Positions 1 to 5,496 of a stretch of 7,614 nucleotides of DNA are shown here, piece by piece. Each line of letters starts with the position of its first letter. The first letter of the stretch is position 1. Source of the stretch: Acidobacteriota bacterium (GTDB lineage Bacteria; Acidobacteriota; Terriglobia; Terriglobales; Acidobacteriaceae); the NCBI GenBank assembly GCA_021781255.1, contig JAJXXG010000903.1, forward strand, positions 1 through 7,614. Reading direction: 5' to 3'. Position numbers and translations under genes: made by a program. Below the pieces are notes generated by a model. That model was given only the letters and a program-made list of their open reading frames with translations. It was not told the DNA's origin and did no database searches.

Positions 1-17
1 TCTGTGGTGTGTTTGCG

Positions 18-129
18 TTCCCATCCTGTCGCTCAAAGAGCGAGCGACAAGGATGGGGCAACCGCTACTTGCTCTGAGTGGGTGGTTTCCCACTCATGTC
101 GTCCGCTGCGCGAACGCCAAGGATGGGGC
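18..129. repeat. Two diverged copies of a REP-like hairpin repeat
   Basis: Copy A spans about 18-59 and copy B about 87-129. Both begin TTCCCA, continue through TGTCG and end in the same 12-mer, CAAGGATGGGGC (48-59 and 118-129). Copy A folds into a long hairpin: CCCATCCT (20-27) and GTCGCTC (28-34) pair with GAGCGAC (42-48) and AGGATGGG (50-57), with one bulged A at 49 and a 7-nt loop. Copy B keeps the outer ends but has lost most of the inner pairing. The layout resembles repetitive extragenic palindromes. Whether the family recurs elsewhere in the genome cannot be seen here. Confidence 0.6.
75..96. repeat. Perfect 8-bp palindrome between the two repeat copies
   Basis: TGAGTGGG (75-82) pairs with CCCACTCA (89-96) across a 6-nt loop, TGGTTT. 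No T-run follows on either strand, so it is not an obvious terminator. Its right arm overlaps the start of repeat copy B, so it may belong to the same repetitive element. The rest of 1-214 holds no gene that I can support and no convincing promoter for the downstream reductase gene. Confidence 0.5.
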
Positions 130-214
130 CCCCGATTTTGTGGCCGGAAAGGAAAAGGCGAGGCGGGGGATGGGTAGTCTGGACGGGCGATTGGAAATGG
201 ATTAGGTTGGCCGT

Positions 215-1015
215 ATGGCTGGTGTATCGCTTGTATTGGATGGGAAGGTGGCGCTGATTACGGGCGGGTCGCGTGGGATTGGCGCAGAGACGGTGCGACT
301 GTTTGTGGAGGCCGGGGCGCGGGTGGTGCTCAGCTACCGGCAGGCGCGGGAGCAGGCGCATGCGTTGATGGCGGAGTGCGGCGGGCCGGCGCGGTGCGTG
401 GCGGTGGAGCAGGAGTTGAGCACTCCGGCGGAGGGCCGGGCGCTGGTGGGCGCGGCGGTGGCGGCCTTTGGGCGGCTGGACGCGCTGGTGGTGAATCACG
501 GGATATGGCCGGCGGAGGACGCTCCGATTGAGCTGATGAGCGAGGAGCAGTGGCGGCGGACGCTGGGGGTGAATCTGGACTCAGTGTTTGGGCTGGTGCA
601 GGCGGCGGTGGCGCAGATGGAGTTGCAGGGGCCGCCGGCGACGGGCGGGGATGGAAGCGCAGGGCATATTGTTCTTATCAGCTCGACGGCGGGGCAGCGG
701 GGCGAGGCGGGGCATGCGGATTATGCCGTGACGAAAGGCGCTCTGATCAGTCTGACAAAGAGCCTGTCGAGCGAGCTGGCTCCGCGCGGGATTCGGGTGA
801 ATTGCGTGGCGCCGGGCTGGGTGGCGACGGAAATGAGCGCGGCGGCGGTGAGCGACCCGGTGCTGGGACCGCGGATTGCGGCGGGGATTCCGGTGGGGCG
901 TGTGGCGACAGCGCGCGAGATTGCCGGGCCGGTACTGTTTTTGTGCACGCCGCTGGCGGGATTTATCAGCGGGGAAGTGCTGAACGTGAACGGCGGCGCG
1001 GTACTGGTGGGGTGA
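215..1015 (+). CDS. Short-chain dehydrogenase/reductase, FabG-like (3-oxoacyl-ACP reductase family)
   Basis: This 266-residue classical SDR should be an NAD(P)H-dependent cytoplasmic oxidoreductase with a Rossmann fold. The TGGSRGIG cofactor loop is at residues 16-23. An NHG variant of the usual NNAG motif is at 94-96. The active-site tetrad is N120, S157, Y170 and K174. A typical PGWVATEM segment follows the catalytic region, and the C-terminal GEVLNVNGG ending is FabG-like. The length is normal for the family, at the longer end of FabG (about 245). The ATG at 215 leads directly into the first strand, but its Shine-Dalgarno is weak, with only AGG about 8 nt upstream. The stop is 8 bp before the next gene, so the two are probably co-transcribed. 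FabG-like SDRs often act on sugars, alcohols or secondary metabolites, so fatty acid synthesis is only one possibility and the substrate cannot be assigned. No truncation or frameshift is visible. Confidence 0.9.
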   Translation: MAGVSLVLDGKVALITGGSRGIGAETVRLFVEAGARVVLSYRQAREQAHALMAECGGPARCVAVEQELSTPAEGRALVGAAVAAFGRLDALVVNHGIWPAEDAPIELMSEEQWRRTLGVNLDSVFGLVQAAVAQMELQGPPATGGDGSAGHIVLISSTAGQRGEAGHADYAVTKGALISLTKSLSSELAPRGIRVNCVAPGWVATEMSAAAVSDPVLGPRIAAGIPVGRVATAREIAGPVLFLCTPLAGFISGEVLNVNGGAVLVG

Positions 1016-1023
1016 AGGCGCGG

Positions 1024-1839
1024 ATGAACGGCACGAAGAGGACAGGGATGCGGAGAGCGTTGGCGGTGGTGCTGGCGGTGGTGGCGATGGCGGCTCCCCA
1101 GAGCCTGCGGACACAGACGGCGGAAGATGCCGCGACGAAGAATGCGCAGAAGGCGCGGACGGTGCTGGACCAGATGGTGCAGGCGCTGGGCGGCGAGTTG
1201 TGGCTGAACAAGAAGAACGAGATGCAGCAGGGGCACATTGCGGCGTTCTACCAGGGGCAGCCGAATCTGGGAACGATGCGGTACTGGGACTTCCACGTGT
1301 GGCCGGACAAGGACCGCATCGAGTACACGGCGCATCGGGATGTGCTGCAGTTTTACGAGGGGCGCGAGGGCTGGGAGGTGACGTATCGTGGCAAGCGCGA
1401 GCTGCCGAAGGAGCAGGTAGAGGAGTTCTTGCGGCGGCGGGACCACTCGATTGAGACAGCGGTGAAGGTGTGGCTGAAGGACCCGCGCACGATTCTGATC
1501 TACGAGGGGCAGCGGATGGCGTCCCGCCACCTGGGCGACCAAGTGACACTGATTTCGGCGGAGAACGAGTCGATTACGATTCTGGCGGATGTGCAGACGC
1601 ATCTGCCGCTGAAGCGGAGCTTCCAGTGGCGCGACCCGGTGTACAAGGACAAGAACACGGACGCGGAGGAGTACGACGACTACCACGTGGTGGATGGATT
1701 TCCGACGCCGTTCAGCATTACTCGCTACAAGAACGGGGATATGACGCGGCAGCTGTATGTGGAGCGGGTGGAGTATAACCGCGATCTGCCGGCGGACTTC
1801 TGGGACGTGGACACATGGGCGAGGCGCATCAAGAAGTAG
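1024..1839 (+). CDS. Exported protein of unknown function, possibly LolA/RseB-like fold
   Basis: This 271-residue protein has an N-terminal signal peptide: basic RR at 10-11, then a hydrophobic Ala/Val/Leu stretch to about residue 25. There is no clear lipobox, so it is probably periplasmic and soluble. The mature part is rich in charged and aromatic residues, with blocks such as [13 protein letters not shown] (112-124), [14 protein letters not shown] (149-162) and [19 protein letters not shown] (213-231). From memory these resemble Acidobacteria proteins annotated as hypothetical or as outer-membrane lipoprotein-sorting proteins; that likeness is recollection, not a search. The alternating beta-strand pattern fits a LolA/RseB-type half-barrel that could bind acyl chains or lipoproteins, which is inference. 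I chose ATG 1024 because GAAGG lies about 7 nt upstream. ATG 1048 (residue 9) also has a purine-rich AGAGGACAGGG before it and would give a more compact signal peptide. The reading frame stays open far upstream inside the SDR gene, but only as an overlapping shadow frame. Confidence 0.75.
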   Translation: MNGTKRTGMRRALAVVLAVVAMAAPQSLRTQTAEDAATKNAQKARTVLDQMVQALGGELWLNKKNEMQQGHIAAFYQGQPNLGTMRYWDFHVWPDKDRIEYTAHRDVLQFYEGREGWEVTYRGKRELPKEQVEEFLRRRDHSIETAVKVWLKDPRTILIYEGQRMASRHLGDQVTLISAENESITILADVQTHLPLKRSFQWRDPVYKDKNTDAEEYDDYHVVDGFPTPFSITRYKNGDMTRQLYVERVEYNRDLPADFWDVDTWARRIKK

Positions 1840-1849
1840 AGGTGTTGGA

Positions 1850-1855
1850 TATAAT
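1850..1855 (+). promoter_or_regulatory. Perfect TATAAT -10 box, probable fabZ-lpxA-lpxI promoter
   Basis: TATAAT stands 11 bp after the preceding stop codon, in a short AT-rich patch (GGATATAATCC) within GC-rich DNA. It lies 48 bp before the fabZ ATG. No good -35 hexamer is seen at 16-19 bp spacing, and the upstream TG is one base out of register for an extended -10. The call therefore rests on the -10 and its intergenic position. The predicted leader between it and fabZ has weak dyad symmetry: GAGC (1862-1865) and ATGC against GCAT and GCTC near 1882-1890. Confidence 0.5.
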
Positions 1856-1903
1856 CCTGACGAGCGCGATGCCGCAGGGCCGCATGCTCTCTGGAGCCAG
1901 AGA

Positions 1904-2371
1904 ATGACGTTCGACATCCAGGAGATCCTGGAATTTCTTCCTCACCGCTACCCGTTTCTGCTGATCGACAGGATTGTGGAGTTCGAGCGCGCCAAGCGTG
2001 CGGTGGCCATCAAGAATGTGACGATCAACGAGCCGTATTTCCAGGGACATTTCCCGGGGTATCCGATTATGCCCGGGGTGCTGGTGGTGGAGGCGATGGC
2101 GCAGGCGGGCGCCGTGCTGATGCTGCACGAGCTTCCGGACCGGCAGACGAAACTGGCGGTGTTTACGGGGATCGATAATGCCAAGTTTCGGCGCCAGGTG
2201 GTGCCGGGCGACCAGCTGCGGATTGAAGTGGACGTGTTGAGCTTCCGCACACGCGCGGGGCGCATGGCGGGCAAGGCGATCATTGACGGCAAGGTGGCAT
2301 GCGAGGCGACGCTGACGTGCATGATTGTGCCGCGCGCGGCGGAGACGCCGGGCTCCGGGGCGGCGCAGTGA
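1904..2371 (+). CDS. fabZ: 3-hydroxyacyl-[ACP] dehydratase FabZ
   Basis: FabZ is a cytoplasmic hot-dog-fold enzyme that dehydrates (3R)-hydroxyacyl-ACP to trans-2-enoyl-ACP in type II fatty acid synthesis. The 155-residue product begins with the family signature [12 protein letters not shown] (12-23). It carries the active-site helix [20 protein letters not shown] (48-67), with catalytic His49 and Glu63. The length is normal for the family (about 145-155). ATG 1904 was chosen over upstream in-frame starts because GGAG lies 7 nt upstream and the conserved N-terminus begins there. The stop TGA overlaps the lpxA GTG start in GTGA (2368-2371), which implies translational coupling. FabZ and LpxA compete for 3-hydroxyacyl-ACP, so co-expression balances phospholipid against lipid A synthesis. 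The last 15 or so residues ([13 protein letters not shown]) form a low-complexity tail. Confidence 0.97.
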   Translation: MTFDIQEILEFLPHRYPFLLIDRIVEFERAKRAVAIKNVTINEPYFQGHFPGYPIMPGVLVVEAMAQAGAVLMLHELPDRQTKLAVFTGIDNAKFRRQVVPGDQLRIEVDVLSFRTRAGRMAGKAIIDGKVACEATLTCMIVPRAAETPGSGAAQ

Positions 2372-3138
2372 GCATTCATCCCAGCGCGATTGTGGCCGCT
2401 GGCGCGGTGGTGCCGGCGTCATGCACGGTGGGCCCGTTTTGCACGATTGGGCCGGAGGTGGTGCTGGGCGAGCACTGCGTTCTGATTTCGCATGTGGTGC
2501 TGGACGGGCGTACGCGGATTGGTGCGCGCAATACGTTCTTTCCGTTCTGCTCGATCGGGGTGGCTCCGCAGGACCTGAAGTACAGGGGCGAGCCAACGGA
2601 GACAGAGATCGGCGACGACAATACGATTCGCGAGAGCGTGACGATCAGCCGCGGAACGGAGAAGGGCGGCGGCGTGACGCGGCTGGGGTCAAACAACCTG
2701 CTGATGGCGTATGTGCACATTGGGCACGACAGCCAGGTGGGCAGCCACTGCATCCTGGCGAATGCGGCGACGCTGGCGGGGCACGTGACGATTGAGGACT
2801 ACGCGAGCGTCGGCGCGTTCTGCCCGGTGCACCAGTTCTGCACGGTGGGTCAGTATGCGTTTATCGGCGGCGGAACGATTGTGACGCAGGATGTGCTGCC
2901 GTTCTCACTGACCTCAGCGCGGCGCGAGAACAAGGCGTTCGGGATAAATAAAGTCGGCCTGACGCGGCGCGGGTTTACGCCGGAGCGGCTGCAACGGCTG
3001 CAGAAGGCCTTCCGCCTGCTGCTGGCGGCGAAGATGAATACGTCGCAGGCGGTGGAGCATATTCGCCAGCTTGAGGGCGAGGATGCGGCGATTCTTGCGG
3101 AGTTCATTGAGCGCAGCCAGCGCGGGATTATCAAGTAG
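2368..3138 (+). CDS. lpxA: Acyl-[ACP]-UDP-N-acetylglucosamine O-acyltransferase LpxA
   Basis: LpxA transfers a 3-hydroxyacyl chain from ACP to the 3-OH of UDP-GlcNAc, the first step of lipid A synthesis, in the cytoplasm. The 256-residue product starts SIHPSAIV and has the left-handed beta-helix hexapeptide pattern ([IV]GxxxxI and similar) through about residue 180. Family marks are [10 protein letters not shown] (68-77), [11 protein letters not shown] (87-97), VHIGHD (116-121), HQF (155-157) and a helical C-terminus from about 204 with [17 protein letters not shown]120 aligns with the catalytic His125 of E. coli LpxA. The usual length is about 260. The start is GTG 2368, overlapping the fabZ stop by 4 bp. 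No strong Shine-Dalgarno is seen (only CCGGGGCGG upstream), so initiation probably depends on ribosomes finishing fabZ. The longer in-frame ATG start at 2299 would add non-homologous residues. Acyl-chain length preference cannot be read with confidence. Confidence 0.97.
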   Translation: MSIHPSAIVAAGAVVPASCTVGPFCTIGPEVVLGEHCVLISHVVLDGRTRIGARNTFFPFCSIGVAPQDLKYRGEPTETEIGDDNTIRESVTISRGTEKGGGVTRLGSNNLLMAYVHIGHDSQVGSHCILANAATLAGHVTIEDYASVGAFCPVHQFCTVGQYAFIGGGTIVTQDVLPFSLTSARRENKAFGINKVGLTRRGFTPERLQRLQKAFRLLLAAKMNTSQAVEHIRQLEGEDAAILAEFIERSQRGIIK

Positions 3139-3140
3139 CG

Positions 3141-3995
3141 ATGAAGCTGGGACTGATTGCCGGCAATGGGCGGTTTCCGTTTTTGCTGCTGGATGCGGCG
3201 CGGGCGCAGGGGCTGGCCGTGGCGGTGGCGGCGATTCGCGAAGAGACTGACCCGGAGATCAACAAGCGAGCGGCGAACGACCCGGGCATTACGGTGCACT
3301 GGCTATCGCTGGGCGAGCTGTCGCGGCTGATTGAGACGTTTCACAAGGAAGGCGTCTCAAAGGCGGTGATGGCAGGGCAGGTAAAGCACAAGCAGATCTT
3401 CTCGAGCATTCGGCCGGACTGGCGGCTGGCGAAGCTGCTGATGAACCTGCGCACGCGCAATACAGACATGCTGCTAGGCGCGGTGGCAAAGGTGCTGGGC
3501 GACGAAGGCATTGAGCTGATCAGCTCGACTGCGTTTCTGGAGCCGCTGCTGGCCGAGGAAGGCGTGTTGACGGAGCGCGCGCCGGACGAGGAAGAGCGCA
3601 GGAACATCGAGTATGGGCTGGGTGTGGCGCGCGCGGTGGCGGGCTTTGACATTGGCCAGACGGTGGTGGTGGCGGCGCAGGCCTGCGTGGCCGTGGAGGC
3701 GATGGAGGGTACGGATGCGACGATTGAGCGCGCCGGCCGGCTGATGCAATCGCTGGCGGATGAGGCTTCAACACTGGAGCGGCGGTTGACGGTGGTGAAG
3801 GTGGCCAAGCCGAACCAGGACATGCGCTTTGACGTGCCGGTAATCGGGATTCGCACGGTGGAGACGATGGTGAAGGCCGGGGCGAGCTGCCTTTCCGTGG
3901 AGGCGCGGCGCACGCTTCTGTTCGACCGCGAGACGCTGCTGCGGCGGGCGCAGGAGTCGGGGATTGCCATTGTTGCGGTTCCGCGCGGATACTGA
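3141..3995 (+). CDS. lpxI: UDP-2,3-diacylglucosamine pyrophosphatase LpxI (DUF1009 family)
   Basis: LpxI hydrolyses UDP-2,3-diacylglucosamine to lipid X and UMP, the fourth step of lipid A synthesis. It replaces the unrelated LpxH in many bacteria. The 284-residue product has the N-terminal GLIAGNGRFPFLLLD (4-18) and VMAGQVKHKQIF (76-87). The C-terminal domain has VEAMEGTDATI (185-195) and KPNQDMRFDVPVIG (223-236), where the conserved acidic residues are D227 and D231. In the family, an Asp in this region (D225 in Caulobacter LpxI) is needed for catalysis; which of the two corresponds was not aligned. Length is normal for the family. The ATG lies 2 bp after the lpxA stop with no clear Shine-Dalgarno, consistent with coupling. 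Pairing with lpxA and fabZ matches the lpxD-fabZ-lpxA-lpxI-lpxB arrangement known from Alphaproteobacteria. Here neither lpxD nor lpxB flanks the set. Confidence 0.95.
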   Translation: MKLGLIAGNGRFPFLLLDAARAQGLAVAVAAIREETDPEINKRAANDPGITVHWLSLGELSRLIETFHKEGVSKAVMAGQVKHKQIFSSIRPDWRLAKLLMNLRTRNTDMLLGAVAKVLGDEGIELISSTAFLEPLLAEEGVLTERAPDEEERRNIEYGLGVARAVAGFDIGQTVVVAAQACVAVEAMEGTDATIERAGRLMQSLADEASTLERRLTVVKVAKPNQDMRFDVPVIGIRTVETMVKAGASCLSVEARRTLLFDRETLLRRAQESGIAIVAVPRGY

Positions 3996-4025
3996 TTGCA
4001 CAAGCAATCCGGCGCGGTGCCGGAT
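3994..4025 (+). terminator. Two overlapping hairpins after lpxI, weak terminator or attenuator candidate
   Basis: GATTGC (3994-3999) pairs with GCAATC (4004-4009) around an ACAA loop. ATCCGGC (4007-4013) pairs with GCCGGAT (4019-4025) around GCGGT. The two stems share bases 4007-4009, so they cannot both form fully. The second stem is followed by CTTTCCCC, a poor T-run. It may end or attenuate the lpx operon, or structure the leader of the peroxiredoxin gene, whose start is 34 nt downstream. Confidence 0.4.
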
Positions 4026-4059
4026 CTTTCCCCTGAACTGGAACAACTGGAGGTCTCCT

Positions 4060-4599
4060 GTGAAAAAGGCAGTATTGCTGGTTATGGCGGCTGTGCTGGC
4101 GTCCGCGGTGTGGATGATGGCGGCGCATGCGGCAAACGAGAAGATGCCCATGGTGGGGCAGAATGCACCGGCGTTTACGCTGCCCTCGCAAACGGGAGAT
4201 GCAATCTCCCTGGCGAGCTACCGCGGCAAATGGGTGGTGCTGTACTTCTATCCCAAGGACATGACGACGGGCTGCACGATTGAGGCCCACAACTTTCAGC
4301 GCGATTTGAAGAAGTTTGAGGCGTCGAACGCGGTGATTCTGGGCGTGAGCGTGGATACGGTGGACAGCCACAAGCAGTTCTGCACGAAGGACGGGCTGAC
4401 GTTCCACCTGCTGGCGGACCCGGATCACAAGGTGGTGGACCAGTACGGGTCGCTGGGCCACTTTGGGCCGATGACGATTGCCAATCGCAATACCTTCCTG
4501 ATCAACCCGGAAGGGAAGATTGTGAAGGTGTGGACGAAGGTGGACCCCTCGCACCACTCCGAAGAGGTGCTGGCGGCGCTGGCGGAGTTGAAGAAGTAA
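4060..4599 (+). CDS. Exported peroxiredoxin, PrxQ/Bcp-type thiol peroxidase
   Basis: This peroxiredoxin would reduce H2O2 and organic hydroperoxides using thiols. The 179-residue protein starts with a clear Sec signal peptide: KK at 2-3, a hydrophobic core at 4-22, and a likely cut after AHA (22-24). It should therefore act in the periplasm. The AhpC/TSA-type domain begins at VGQNAPAFTLPSQTG (32-46). The peroxidatic site is YPKDMTTGCT, with Cys72 and a Thr where Bcp usually has Pro (TPGCT). The usual Bcp resolving Cys five residues later is His77. A second Cys at 108 lies 36 residues after Cys72, the same separation as Cys47/Cys83 of Xylella PrxQ, so it is a plausible resolving Cys. The GTG start is chosen because TGGAGGT lies about 6 nt upstream and the signal peptide begins there; the longer in-frame ATG at 3964 lies inside lpxI. 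It probably has its own promoter, but I see no strong one in the 64-bp gap. Confidence 0.9.
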   Translation: MKKAVLLVMAAVLASAVWMMAAHAANEKMPMVGQNAPAFTLPSQTGDAISLASYRGKWVVLYFYPKDMTTGCTIEAHNFQRDLKKFEASNAVILGVSVDTVDSHKQFCTKDGLTFHLLADPDHKVVDQYGSLGHFGPMTIANRNTFLINPEGKIVKVWTKVDPSHHSEEVLAALAELKK

Positions 4600-4624
4600 G
4601 CGCGGCGGCAGACAGACGCAAAAA

Positions 4625-4650
4625 AGCCCGGCGCGATGCCGGGCTCTTTT
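4625..4650. terminator. Bidirectional Rho-independent terminator between convergent genes
   Basis: AGCCCGGC (4625-4632) and GCCGGGCT (4638-4645) form a perfect 8-bp GC-rich stem with a GCGAT loop. On the + strand it is followed by CTTTT (4646-4650), serving the peroxiredoxin gene. On the minus strand it is followed by TTTTTT (complement of the A-run ending at 4624), serving the histone-like gene that ends at 4678. The minus-strand U-run is the stronger, and the convergent layout fits a shared terminator. Confidence 0.9.
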
Positions 4651-4677
4651 GCTTGCCTTGTACTGCGTGTTGCGATG

Positions 4678-5343
4678 TTACTTGGTTGCCTTCTTTGCAG
4701 GAGCCTTCTTTGCCGCGGCCTTCTTCGCGGGAGCCTTCTTAGCCACGGCCTTCTTGGCAACTGCCTTCTTCGCCGGAGCCTTCTTTGCAGGAGCCTTCTT
4801 GGCTGCTGCCTTCTTGGCGGGCGCCTTCTTTGCTGCTTTCTTAACGGCCAACTTGTTACCTCGTTTGGTGGGTTTGCTGACGCGTTTGCCGGCCGCAGCC
4901 TTCTTGGCTACAACCTTTCCGCCCTTAGCGCCAGTGGTCTTCTTCTTTGCGGCGGATTTCTTAGCGGCCTTTTTGGCCACAACCTTTTTCACGGCTGCTT
5001 TCCTGGCGACCTTGTTGGCTGCCTTTTTGGCAACCTTCTTTGCCGGGGCCTTCTTTGCAGGAGCCTTTTTGGCCGCTGCCTTTTTGGCGGGCGCCTTTTT
5101 TGCAGCCTTCTTCGCGGGAGCTTTTTTCGCGACTGCTCGCGCAGCCGGCTCAGGTGCGGGAATCTCAGAGACTACGACCACGGCCTCTTCTACCACGCCC
5201 TCATCATCGTCTGAGGAGGTGAGTACGCTGGAGGTTTCGACTTCCTCGTCTTCAAAGTCTTCTTCGTGATCGGAGTCCAGCTCTGCCGGCTCCACATCCG
5301 GGTTGCCGTCATTCATTGCGTACATCCTGAACACTTCTTCCAT
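4678..5343 (-). CDS. Histone H1-like, Lys/Ala/Pro-rich nucleoid protein with acidic N-terminus
   Basis: The 221-residue product splits sharply by charge. Residues 1-65 hold 24 Asp/Glu and only one Arg. Residues 66-221 contain no Asp or Glu and consist mostly of KKA, KKAPAKKA and KKAAAKK units, like the C-terminal tail of eukaryotic H1 and bacterial H1-like proteins such as chlamydial Hc2. Two repeat blocks (about 69-134 and 165-221) flank a less regular centre containing TTGAKGG and KRVSKPTKRGNK. The basic part should bind DNA non-specifically in the nucleoid (inference from family). The acidic head could mask the tail or bind partners, which is speculation. There is no signal peptide. ATG 5343 is supported by GGAGG 7 nt upstream; M7 and M10 are alternatives. 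Low complexity makes homology assignment weak: an expanded ribosomal- or HU-associated Lys/Ala tail is possible, but no HU domain is present. Confidence 0.8.
   Translation of the reverse strand: MEEVFRMYAMNDGNPDVEPAELDSDHEEDFEDEEVETSSVLTSSDDDEGVVEEAVVVVSEIPAPEPAARAVAKKAPAKKAAKKAPAKKAAAKKAPAKKAPAKKVAKKAANKVARKAAVKKVVAKKAAKKSAAKKKTTGAKGGKVVAKKAAAGKRVSKPTKRGNKLAVKKAAKKAPAKKAAAKKAPAKKAPAKKAVAKKAVAKKAPAKKAAAKKAPAKKATK
4765..5112 (-). repeat. Internal duplication within the histone-like gene
   Basis: Residues 78-103 (5112-5035) and 168-193 (4842-4765) are identical over 26 residues. Their 78-bp DNA copies differ at 8 positions by my count, all synonymous (mainly AAA/AAG Lys and Ala third positions). 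The 18-residue core KKAPAKKAAAKKAPAKKA occurs a third time at 202-219. This is coding repeat structure, not a mobile element. Confidence 0.8.
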
Positions 5344-5350
5344 CCCATTG

Positions 5351-5385
5351 CCTCCAGCGGTGAACCGCTGCCCCTGCGGGGTTTT
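5351..5385 (-). promoter_or_regulatory. Structured 5' leader and Shine-Dalgarno of the histone-like gene
   Basis: Read on the minus strand, the leader has CCCC-GCA-GGGG (5381-5371), then a 6-bp stem CAGCGG-TTCA-CCGCTG (5370-5355), then the Shine-Dalgarno GGAGG (5355-5351), 7 nt before the ATG. The first G of the Shine-Dalgarno is the last paired base of the second stem. The site could be exposed or hidden by folding, so post-transcriptional control is plausible. The first stem is short and may be chance in GC-rich DNA. Confidence 0.45.
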
Positions 5386-5426
5386 CTCTTCTGCATGGTA
5401 AGCATAACTGCATCACATGCGAGAGC

Positions 5427-5457
5427 ATTGTAGCAATAGCTTGCACGCAAAAGCTAT
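5427..5457 (-). promoter_or_regulatory. Extended -10 promoter candidate with overlapping palindrome
   Basis: On the minus strand, TGC-TACAAT (5435-5427) is a good extended -10, in an AT-rich island 84 bp upstream of the histone-like start codon. The -35 position at 17 bp spacing (5455-5450) is a poor match, AGCTTT, as is common for extended -10 promoters. A perfect 7-bp inverted repeat, ATAGCTT (5436-5442) and AAGCTAT (5451-5457), covers the spacer and the -35 region, where a repressor or activator could bind. The operator role is inference. The 152-bp gap 5344-5496 holds no gene. Confidence 0.45.
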
Positions 5458-5496
5458 CAAAAGACAAGTATGTATTTAGGCTCCTGCCTGCTTTTG

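Noticed and set aside
65..499. Minus-strand ORF over the left edge and SDR start
   Set aside because: It has a Pro/Arg/His-rich composition typical of antisense frames in GC-rich DNA, and overlaps a well-supported SDR with intact catalytic motifs.
550..1023. Upstream extension of the frame of the exported protein, giving a 429-residue ORF
   Set aside because: The extension lies inside the SDR gene in another frame, is Gly/Ala/Arg-rich shadow sequence, and has no family features. The signal peptide and Shine-Dalgarno place the start at 1024 or 1048.
2299..2367. Earlier ATG start for lpxA inside fabZ
   Set aside because: The added residues match no LpxA N-terminus. The family begins at the SIHPSAIV segment, reached from GTG 2368.
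3964..4059. Longer N-terminus for the peroxiredoxin from ATG 3964
   Set aside because: It would overlap the end of lpxI and bury the signal peptide. GTG 4060 has a strong Shine-Dalgarno and begins exactly at the signal peptide.
4685..5130. Regular repeats resembling a CRISPR or satellite array
   Set aside because: The period follows codons for KKAPAKKA-type units within one open frame; there are no unique spacers and no cas genes.
4636..5269. Plus-strand ORFs opposite the histone-like gene that look like repeated hydrophobic membrane proteins (FFAGAFFA, LLCRSLL)
   Set aside because: These are the antisense of Lys/Ala repeats. The minus frame has the Shine-Dalgarno, terminator and charge pattern of a real protein.
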